NCBI RefSeq assembly: GCF_022835695.1
Contig: NZ_BQUV01000011.1
Coordinates: 186,001 to 250,000 of the forward strand
DNA: 64,000 nt
DNA from: Bradyrhizobium sp. Ce-3
Lineage (GTDB): Bacteria > Pseudomonadota > Alphaproteobacteria > Rhizobiales > Xanthobacteraceae
Direction of reading: 5' to 3'
Under the pieces are notes generated by a model that saw only the letters and a list, made by a program, of their open reading frames with translations, ran no database searches and was not told where the DNA came from. Positions 57,739 through 64,000 of the stretch are shown here, in pieces. The translations under genes were made by a program, and so were the position numbers. Each line of letters begins with the position of its first letter. Within the stretch, counting starts at the first letter, position 1.

Positions 57739-59031
57739 GTGCCGCCGATCCAATACATCGTCGAAGGCGGCCGCCGCCTTTCGGGCACCATCGAGCCATC
57801 GGGCAACAAGAACTCCGCGCTGCCGATCATCGCAGCTGCGCTGCTCACCGAGCACCCGGTCACGCTGACCAACGTGCCGCGGATCCGCGACACTGAAACG
57901 CTGGTCGAGCTGTGCCGTTCGGTCGGCGCCAGCGCCGAATGGACCGAGCGCAACACGCTGCAGATCCATGCCAAGGAAATCCGCGCCGCCGATCTCGATC
58001 CGGCGCTGTGCGCGCGGATCCGCGCCTCGATCCTGCTCGCGGGGCCGCTGCTCGCGCGTTGCGGCGAGGTCGCGCTGCCGCCGCCCGGCGGCGACGTGAT
58101 CGGCCGGCGCCGGCTCGACACGCACTTCCTGGCCTTCGAGCAGCTCGGCGCCACGGTCACCGCGACGCACCGGCTGGAATTTCGCGCCGCGCGCCTGAAG
58201 GGCGCCGACGTGTTCCTCGACGAGCCCAGCGTCACCGCGACGGAGAACGCGCTGGTCGCCGCCGTCGCCGCTCGCGGCACCACCTATCTGCGCAACGCGG
58301 CGTCCGAGCCGCATGTGCAGGACCTCGCCAACTTCCTGATTGCGCTGGGCGCCAAGATCGAAGGCGTCGGCACCAACACCATCATCGTGCACGGGCCGGC
58401 GACGCTCGGCAGCACGAGTTTCGCGATCCAGCCCGACCATATCGAGGTCGGGTCGCTGATCGGGCTTGCCGCGGTGACCCGCTCGCCGCTGCGCATCGCG
58501 CGCGCCGGCGTCGAGCATCTGCGCTCGATCCGGATGGGTTTTGAGCGGCTCGGCATCGTCTGCGGCATCGAGGGCGACGACCTCGTCGTGCCGTCGAACC
58601 AGACCATGAAGATCCACGACGATTTCGGCGGCCATGTGCCGAAGCTCGAGGACCAGCCCTGGCCCGCGTTCCCGGCCGATCTGATGTCGATCGCGATCGT
58701 CACCGCGACGCAGTGCGACGGCATCATCCTGATGCACGAGAAGATGTTCGAGTCGCGGATGTTCTTCGTCGACAATCTGATCGCGATGGGTGGCCGCATC
58801 GTGCTGTGCGATCCGCACCGCGCGATCGTGGCCGGTCCGAGCCGGCTGCGCGGTGCGCCGATGAATTCGCCCGACATCCGCGCCGGTATGGCGATGCTGC
58901 TGGCCGCTGTCTGCGCCAACGGCACCTCCACCATCAACAATGCCGACCAGATCGAGCGCGGCTATGAGCGGATCGACGAGCGGCTCAACGCGCTCGGTGC
59001 CAAGATCAAGCGGATACCCGCGCGATCCTAA
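57739..59031 (+). CDS. murA: UDP-N-acetylglucosamine 1-carboxyvinyltransferase (MurA), Asp at catalytic Cys position
   Basis: 430 aa with GTG start at 57739, preceded by AGGGGAC; an upstream TTG-type start adds unrelated residues. EPSP-synthase-like fold. LSGTIEPSGNKNSALPIIAA with Lys24/Asn25, and the loop PPPGGDVIGRRRLDTH, where Asp119 stands where E. coli MurA has catalytic Cys115 (PGGCAIG). Then LPAFPADLMSIAI-like and MFESRMFFVDNLI. It forms UDP-GlcNAc-enolpyruvate in peptidoglycan synthesis. Cys-to-Asp variants are known in mycobacteria and chlamydiae to be active and fosfomycin-insensitive. May be a second paralogue. Confidence 0.9.
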   Translation: MPPIQYIVEGGRRLSGTIEPSGNKNSALPIIAAALLTEHPVTLTNVPRIRDTETLVELCRSVGASAEWTERNTLQIHAKEIRAADLDPALCARIRASILLAGPLLARCGEVALPPPGGDVIGRRRLDTHFLAFEQLGATVTATHRLEFRAARLKGADVFLDEPSVTATENALVAAVAARGTTYLRNAASEPHVQDLANFLIALGAKIEGVGTNTIIVHGPATLGSTSFAIQPDHIEVGSLIGLAAVTRSPLRIARAGVEHLRSIRMGFERLGIVCGIEGDDLVVPSNQTMKIHDDFGGHVPKLEDQPWPAFPADLMSIAIVTATQCDGIILMHEKMFESRMFFVDNLIAMGGRIVLCDPHRAIVAGPSRLRGAPMNSPDIRAGMAMLLAAVCANGTSTINNADQIERGYERIDERLNALGAKIKRIPARS

Positions 59032-59036
59032 TCCAG

Positions 59037-59081
59037 GCATGATCCGGAAAAGTGCGAAGCGGTTTTCCGGTCAGATCATGC
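59037..59081. repeat. dispersed palindromic element (family B)
   Basis: Bounded by perfect GCATGATC/GATCATGC arms, with CCGGAAAAG and GGTTTTCCGG pairing inside. A decayed relative occurs near 20618-20676. Lies between murA and the MATE gene. Confidence 0.7.
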
Positions 59082-59181
59082 TCAAACGACAATTTGGAAT
59101 GCGACGATCCCTGCGTGAGATCGTCGCGTTCGGGCAGCTTGGCCATCCTTCTGGCCGGTTTGCCGTGCAAAGCGTGCCGTC

Positions 59182-60579
59182 ATGACCTGCATCGACAAGA
59201 TCGACCCGGCCGCGCCGAACGCGGCCGTTGCCGTCCCTCGCAAGCTGCTCGCGGCCGAGCTCGCGGAAACGCTGAAGCTCGCGGTACCGCTTGCGCTGAC
59301 GCAGCTCGGGCAGATCGCGATGATGACGACCGATCTCGCCTTCATCGGCCGGCTCGGCAGCGAGAACGTCGCCGCCGCGGCGCTGGCGCATACCGTGTAT
59401 TTCGTCAGCTTCACCATCGGCATGGGCATGATGTCGGCGGTCTCGCCGCTGGCGGCGCAGGCGTTCGGCGCCCGCAACCCGCGCGTGATGCGGCGCGCGC
59501 TCCGCGTCGGCCTGTGGGCGGGGTTCTTCATGGTGCTGCCGCTGATGGCATTGCCGTTCCATGGCGAGCGCATCCTGCTCGCGCTCGGCCAGACCCAGGC
59601 CACCGCGCATCTGGCGCAGCAATATCTGTTTGGGCTCGCCTGGGGCATCCTGCCGGCGCTGTGGTTCATCGCGATCCGCGGCTTCATGAGCGCGGTGAAC
59701 CGGCCGGAGCCGGTGCTGTGGATCACGCTTGCCGCGATCCCGGCCAATGCGCTGATGGTCTACCTCCTGCTCTACGGCAAATGGGGCATGCCCGAACTTG
59801 GCATGTTCGGCGCCGGGCTTGCGACCACGATCGTCAATCTCGGCACCTTCCTTGCCGGCGTGTGGTTTGCGGCGCGCCGCCGTCCGTTCCGCAAGTACCA
59901 CGTGTTCAGCCGCGTCTGGCGCATCGACTGGCCGTTGCTGGGCAAGCTCGTCGCCATCGGCGCGCCGATCTCGATCGCCTTCCTGCTGGAATACGGCCTG
60001 TTCGGCGCGGCCGGCCTGCTGATGGGGCTGATCAGCACCACGGCGCTGGCGGCGCACCAGATCGCGCTGCAGATCGCGGCGATCCTGTTCATGGTGCCGT
60101 TCGGCGTCAGCATGGCCGCCACGGTGCGGGTCGGCCAGGCGGTCGGCCGCCGCGATCCCGATGCGGTGCAGCGTGCCGGCTTTGTCGCGGTCGCGCTCTC
60201 CGGCGTGTTCATGAGCATCATGACGCTCGCGGTGATCCTGGGCCGGTTCGAGATCGCGGCGCTGTTCCTCGGCGAGGCCTCCGACGCCACCGCGCAGCTC
60301 ACCGCGATGCTGCTGTTGATCGGCGCGACCTTCTTCATCGCCGATGGCGTGCAGACCACCACCGCCGGCGCATTGCGCGGCATGAACGACACCCAGGTGC
60401 CGCTGCTGTTCGCGGTCATCAGCTATTGGCTGATCGGCTTTGTATCGGCCTCTGCGCTCGCCTTCTGGGCCGGGCTCGCGGCGCCCGGCGTCTGGATCGG
60501 GCTGTCGCTCGGCACTGCGGTCTATGCGACGCTCCTTATCTTGCGTTTCCGCCTGCTGGCCCGCAGACTGACGGCATGA
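59182..60579 (+). CDS. MATE family efflux transporter
   Basis: 465 aa, 12 hydrophobic segments. NorM-like: AETLKLAVPLALTQLGQIAM, then DLAFIGRLGSENVAAAALAH and a second half with AAHQIALQIAAILFMVPFGV. Exports cationic or aromatic drugs using Na+ or H+. About 150 nt downstream of murA, with a repeat element between them. The ligand is unknown. Confidence 0.93.
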   Translation: MTCIDKIDPAAPNAAVAVPRKLLAAELAETLKLAVPLALTQLGQIAMMTTDLAFIGRLGSENVAAAALAHTVYFVSFTIGMGMMSAVSPLAAQAFGARNPRVMRRALRVGLWAGFFMVLPLMALPFHGERILLALGQTQATAHLAQQYLFGLAWGILPALWFIAIRGFMSAVNRPEPVLWITLAAIPANALMVYLLLYGKWGMPELGMFGAGLATTIVNLGTFLAGVWFAARRRPFRKYHVFSRVWRIDWPLLGKLVAIGAPISIAFLLEYGLFGAAGLLMGLISTTALAAHQIALQIAAILFMVPFGVSMAATVRVGQAVGRRDPDAVQRAGFVAVALSGVFMSIMTLAVILGRFEIAALFLGEASDATAQLTAMLLLIGATFFIADGVQTTTAGALRGMNDTQVPLLFAVISYWLIGFVSASALAFWAGLAAPGVWIGLSLGTAVYATLLILRFRLLARRLTA

Positions 60580-60614
60580 GGGTCGACGAGGTCGCACCGA
60601 ACGGAGGCTAGCGC

Positions 60615-61271
60615 ATGACCCTGTCGGTCGACCTGTTCTTCTCGTTCCGCAGCCCGTACAGCTATCTTGCGCTGCCGAAGACACGGCAGATGGTGGCCGA
60701 CTACGACGTCGCAGTGAATCTGCGGCCGGTCTATCCGCTCGCGGTGCGGGTGCCCGGCTTCTTCAAGCGGACCAATCCGCAATTCGCCCGCTATGTCGTG
60801 CTCGACTCCCGTCGCGTCGCCGAGCATGACAACATCCCGTTCCGCTTTCCGCGCCCGGACCCGATCGTGCAGGACATGACGACGCTCGACGTCGCCGAGC
60901 ACCAGCCCTACATCCACCGCCTGACCCGGCTCGGCGCCGCAACCCAGCTCGAGGGACGCTCGCTCGCCTTCACCTCTGCCATCAGCCGCGTGCTGTGGGA
61001 CGGCTCGGTGAAGGGCTGGAACGAGGGCGACCATCTGGCCAAAGCCGCCGATGCCGCCGGGTTCGATCTCGCGGCGATGGATGCGGCTGTCACCGCCGAT
61101 CCCGATCGCTACGAGCAGATCATCAAGGACAACGAGGCGGCGCACGCCGCATCCGGCCATTGGGGTGTACCGACCTTCGTGTTCGAGAACGAACCGTTCT
61201 TCGGTCAGGACCGTATCGATCTCCTGATCTGGCGTATGGAGAGCAAGGGCCTGACCCGCCGCACGGCATAG
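60615..61271 (+). CDS. 2-hydroxychromene-2-carboxylate isomerase-like (DsbA family)
   Basis: 218 aa. Thioredoxin-like fold lacking CxxC: DLFFSFRSPYSYLALPKT, with Ser in place of a Cys pair, then a long helical insertion and a C-terminal HWGVPTFVFENEPFFGQDRI with the cis-Pro VP motif. Family members use glutathione to isomerise hydroxychromene carboxylates in naphthalene degradation, but this protein stands alone. 35 nt after the MATE gene, perhaps co-transcribed. The biochemical substrate is unproven. Confidence 0.88.
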   Translation: MTLSVDLFFSFRSPYSYLALPKTRQMVADYDVAVNLRPVYPLAVRVPGFFKRTNPQFARYVVLDSRRVAEHDNIPFRFPRPDPIVQDMTTLDVAEHQPYIHRLTRLGAATQLEGRSLAFTSAISRVLWDGSVKGWNEGDHLAKAADAAGFDLAAMDAAVTADPDRYEQIIKDNEAAHAASGHWGVPTFVFENEPFFGQDRIDLLIWRMESKGLTRRTA

Positions 61272-61278
61272 TCCGAGA

Positions 61279-62418
61279 TCACGCCGCTGTCTTCTCCGGC
61301 GTGCCGGCGACGATCTTCTCCGGGGCATCCTCGTTGGTGCACCAATTGCCGTGGCAGCGCTTGAGGTCGTTGAGGTTCTGCCGCATCTGGTCGAGCGAGA
61401 AGCCGAGCGCGTAGAACCGTTCGGCGGCATCGACCGGCAGGCCGCGGATCAGGCCGTCCCGGCGCACCGCGGCAACCTCCTCGCTGTAGGCATGCAGCGC
61501 CGCATCGACCGGCGCCATGTCGGCCGGGCCGCTGCCGGCCCGCAGGGCAGTCGCGACCGCCACCATGTAGGCCACGATCGCCTTGCTGACCTCGGCCAAT
61601 GGCCGCGCCAGCCTGGCCTGGATATCGGCCGGCAACGGCACGACGCAGGCGCGCCCGATCATCACCACATCGTGCCGCAACCGCTGGATGGTCCGCAGCA
61701 GCGGGCCGGTATCCGGCCCCGATGACAGATGCATCGAGCGCTCGCGCTCGGCCTCCAGCCCGGTCGCGTGCAGATTGGTCACCGCGGAGCCGATGCCGTC
61801 CTGGATCCGGTGCAGCGCGTCATTGTCGAGACCGCGGGTCAGGCCGGCCAGCAATTCGGCGAACGCCGCCGAGAGCAGTTCCAACAGCTTCGATGCATTG
61901 ACCCGGATCTGGCTGACCGCGCGCGACGGCAGCACCAGGAACGAGATCAGAAGTCCGGTGAGCGCGCCGACCGTGACCTCCAGCACGCGGTCGATCGCGG
62001 AGTCCAGCGGGTTGGAGTGATGCATCGTCGGCAGCAGCAGCACGATCACCGCCGTCACCGTCGCCGAGTTCAGACTCGGATTGAGCGCGGCGATGAAGGC
62101 CAGCGGCACGATCGCCAGCACCAGCAGCGCCAGCAGGCTGCCCTCGCCGGAATGCGGGATCAGCACCGCGATCGCGCCGCCATAGATGGCGCCGCCGATG
62201 GTGCCGAGCATGTAGTCCCGCGTCGCCTTCAGCGAGCGGCCGACGCTCATTTGCGTGACGATCAGCGAGGTCAGCACCGCCCAGAGCGGCAGCATGAGGT
62301 TCAGCGCCACCGCGATGACATAGGCCGCCACGCCGGCGGACGCGATCCGGACCGCCAGCGCCAGCTGCGTCTTGCGGCTCCAAAGCTTGTCGAACATGCG
62401 TTTTGCGAAGGTCCTCAT
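61279..62418 (-). CDS. FUSC-family transporter
   Basis: 379 aa from ATG 62418, with GGATCAGGG upstream. About six hydrophobic segments in residues 20-160 (IASAGVAAYVIAVALNLMLP, GTIGGAIYGGAIAVLIP, LLALLVLAIVPLAFIAALNP), then a long cytoplasmic C-terminal helical region. The FUSC/aromatic-acid-exporter group includes fusaric acid resistance proteins. A partner HlyD adaptor, often nearby, is absent here. Divergent from the MmgE/PrpD gene. Conservation of RxLKAT (VGRSLKATRDYMLGTIGG) is a family hallmark. Confidence 0.88.
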   Translation of the reverse strand: MRTFAKRMFDKLWSRKTQLALAVRIASAGVAAYVIAVALNLMLPLWAVLTSLIVTQMSVGRSLKATRDYMLGTIGGAIYGGAIAVLIPHSGEGSLLALLVLAIVPLAFIAALNPSLNSATVTAVIVLLLPTMHHSNPLDSAIDRVLEVTVGALTGLLISFLVLPSRAVSQIRVNASKLLELLSAAFAELLAGLTRGLDNDALHRIQDGIGSAVTNLHATGLEAERERSMHLSSGPDTGPLLRTIQRLRHDVVMIGRACVVPLPADIQARLARPLAEVSKAIVAYMVAVATALRAGSGPADMAPVDAALHAYSEEVAAVRRDGLIRGLPVDAAERFYALGFSLDQMRQNLNDLKRCHGNWCTNEDAPEKIVAGTPEKTAA

Positions 62419-62565
62419 GCACCCTGATCCGCAATCAATGGAAAGGCCCGTGTTACATGACTTGAAGTCCAGCGACCCGAAGCATGGCTGCTGCCCGCGG
62501 CGGCAAGGTGGCTTGAAAGGCCAAACCCGCCCGCCTACCCTGCGCCGCAAAATTGAGGAAACACG

Positions 62566-63936
62566 ATGGCCCACGAAACCGCAACGCTCGCCGCCTATGT
62601 CGCCGACCTGAAATATTCCGACATTCCGCCGGAGGTGCTGGAACGCGCCAAGGTTTTGACGCTGGATTTCCTGGGCAGCACCATTCGCGCCCGCCGCGAT
62701 GCGGAATCGACCCCCGCGCTGATGAAGATGCTGGAGGCGCTGGCGCTCGACGGCAAGGGCGAGGCCACGGTGTTCGGCGACAGCAAGACCTGGACGCCGG
62801 CGGTGGCGGCGCTGCTCAACGGCGCGCTCGGCCATTCGCTCGACTTCGACGACACCCACGCCGATTCTTCGCTGCATCCGAGCGCACCGGTGGTGCCCGC
62901 GGCCTTCGCGGTCGGCGAGATGGTCTCTGCCTCCGGCCGCGACGTGCTGACCGCGATCGTCGCCGGCTATGAAGTGTGCTGCCGGCTCGGCAATGCGCTC
63001 GATCCGACCTCGCATTACGCCCGCGGATTCCATCCGACCGCGACCGCCGGAACCTATGGCGCTGCCGCCGCGGCAGCCAAGCTGTTCGGGTTATCGAAGG
63101 AGCAGATCATCTCGGCGTTCGGCGTCTCCGGCAGCCAGGCCGCGGGCTCGCTGCAATTCCTGGTCAATGGCGCCTGGAACAAGCGCTACCAGGTCGGCGC
63201 CGCCGCGATGAACGGCGTGATCGCCGCGACGCTCGCGCGCAATGATTTCATCGGCTCGAGCGAGGCGGTCGAAGGCAAGCATGGCCTGCTGGTCGGCTAT
63301 ACCGATGACGCCCATCCGGACAAGGCGGTGGCCGGCCTCGGCAGCACCTATGAAACGCTGAAGATCGGCGTGAAGCCGTATCCGAGCTGCCGCTACACCC
63401 ATGCCGCGATCGACGCGCTGATCGCGATGCGGCGCGAGCACAATCTGACGCCGGACCAGATCAAGAAGGTCGAGATCGGCCTGCACCGCAACGGCATCAC
63501 GCTGACCGGCGACGCCGCCACCAAGCGCCACCCGACCTCGGTGGTCGGCGGCCAGTTCTCGATGTTCTTCACCGGCGCGATCGCGCTCGACCAGGGCCAT
63601 TTCGGCTGGGACGATTACGAGCGGCTTGGCGATGCGGCAATCGACGCACTCGCCGACAAGTTCGACGTGGTGCAGGACGACCGCCTCGAGGTCGGCCGCA
63701 CCCACCCGTTCGGCGCCCGCGTCTCGATCACGACCGATGACGGCACCCACGAGCGCCTCTACGCCGATCCCTCCGGCGAGCCGACCTCGTTCCCCGATGC
63801 CAAGGCGATGCAGCAGAAATTCCTGACGCTGGCCCGCCCGGTGCTCGACAAGCGCGCCGACCAGCTCGCGGATGCGATCCTCACCCTGGAGCGGTTCGAC
63901 CGCGTGGAGAAGGCGACGCAGCTCGGACGGCAATAG
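62566..63936 (+). CDS. MmgE/PrpD family protein
   Basis: 456 aa. PrpD fold hallmarks: LGHSLDFDDTHADSSLHPSA, RGFHPTATAGTYGAAAAAAK, SLQFLVNGAWNKRYQVGAAA and VKPYPSCRYTHAAIDALI. The family includes 2-methylcitrate dehydratase and cis-aconitate decarboxylase. No prpB or prpC is adjacent, so propionate metabolism is not supported. Divergent from FUSC with 147 nt between them. Confidence 0.93.
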   Translation: MAHETATLAAYVADLKYSDIPPEVLERAKVLTLDFLGSTIRARRDAESTPALMKMLEALALDGKGEATVFGDSKTWTPAVAALLNGALGHSLDFDDTHADSSLHPSAPVVPAAFAVGEMVSASGRDVLTAIVAGYEVCCRLGNALDPTSHYARGFHPTATAGTYGAAAAAAKLFGLSKEQIISAFGVSGSQAAGSLQFLVNGAWNKRYQVGAAAMNGVIAATLARNDFIGSSEAVEGKHGLLVGYTDDAHPDKAVAGLGSTYETLKIGVKPYPSCRYTHAAIDALIAMRREHNLTPDQIKKVEIGLHRNGITLTGDAATKRHPTSVVGGQFSMFFTGAIALDQGHFGWDDYERLGDAAIDALADKFDVVQDDRLEVGRTHPFGARVSITTDDGTHERLYADPSGEPTSFPDAKAMQQKFLTLARPVLDKRADQLADAILTLERFDRVEKATQLGRQ

Positions 63937-64000
63937 GCGGATCGATCACTGCTGCACAGGCTGCGCGCGCCGCACCCACCACTGTCGTCCCTGCGAAAGC

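Overview
The window looks like a chromosomal segment of a Bradyrhizobium-type alphaproteobacterium. The DNA is GC-rich, and the gene order rpsT-dnaA-dnaN-recF-gyrB-murA is intact at the right-hand end. The biotin operon sits next to a GntR-type BioR regulator instead of BirA. Proteins familiar from Bradyrhizobiaceae (a DUF3551 protein, a YXWXPGYW-repeat protein) and several families of dispersed intergenic palindromes are also present. There are no tRNA or rRNA genes, no CRISPR array, no prophage and no recognisable insertion sequence. Species assignment is inference.

Layout. 1-6.2 kb: a pentapeptide-repeat exported protein, then a minus-strand operon of HAD dehalogenase, class III CoA-transferase and hotdog thioesterase, with a divergent LysR regulator and an MFS transporter; this resembles a small organic-acid module. 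6.5-8.4 kb: a YXWXPGYW exported protein and a lower-GC orphan. 8.5-13.4 kb: bioBFDA with overlapping stop/start codons and divergent bioR, with BioR-like boxes in the intergenic region. 13.5-19.1 kb: a GFA protein, a GreA/GreB-like factor and an RND efflux adaptor/pump pair. 19.4-26.8 kb: two alpha/beta hydrolases, an outer-membrane barrel, a tiny exported protein, a LuxR-type regulator, a GST and small proteins. 26.9-32.7 kb: threonine ammonia-lyase, two very small genes, a BchE-like radical SAM enzyme, a cis-prenyltransferase, a winged-helix regulator and its membrane-protein partner. 32.8-34.8 kb: an ArsR-SRPBCC-DUF899-DUF1428 operon. 35-48.6 kb: catabolic, transport and envelope genes (Bug-type binding protein, acyl-CoA synthetase, P450, HD-GYP, IorAB-like molybdo-enzyme, hydrolases, Wza-like lipoprotein, MsrA). 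49-59 kb: replication and envelope housekeeping genes. 59-64 kb: MATE pump, DsbA-like isomerase, FUSC-type transporter and MmgE/PrpD protein.

Most interesting signals. (1) The palindrome ACTTTG-N5-CAAAGT occurs twice in 1.1 kb, once over the promoter of a membrane-protein/winged-helix operon and once over the start of the adjacent cis-prenyltransferase gene; this suggests an undescribed local regulatory circuit for isoprenoid lipid-carrier synthesis. (2) The bioB promoter carries two BioR half-boxes arranged as a perfect 13-nt inverted repeat, and a third box touches the bioR start codon. (3) A near-perfect palindrome covers the start codon of an ArsR gene that also overlaps its SRPBCC partner by 139 nt. 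(4) The MurA next to gyrB has Asp at the usual catalytic Cys position. (5) Two short genes with conserved-looking features (49 and 51 codons) lie between ilvA and the BchE-like gene. (6) Exact short tandem duplications lie beside or within several gene starts. (7) A terminator-like hairpin with no gene upstream of it lies ahead of rpsT. The dnaA upstream region is 1.2 kb, AT-rich and has one perfect DnaA box, but I cannot show that it is the origin.
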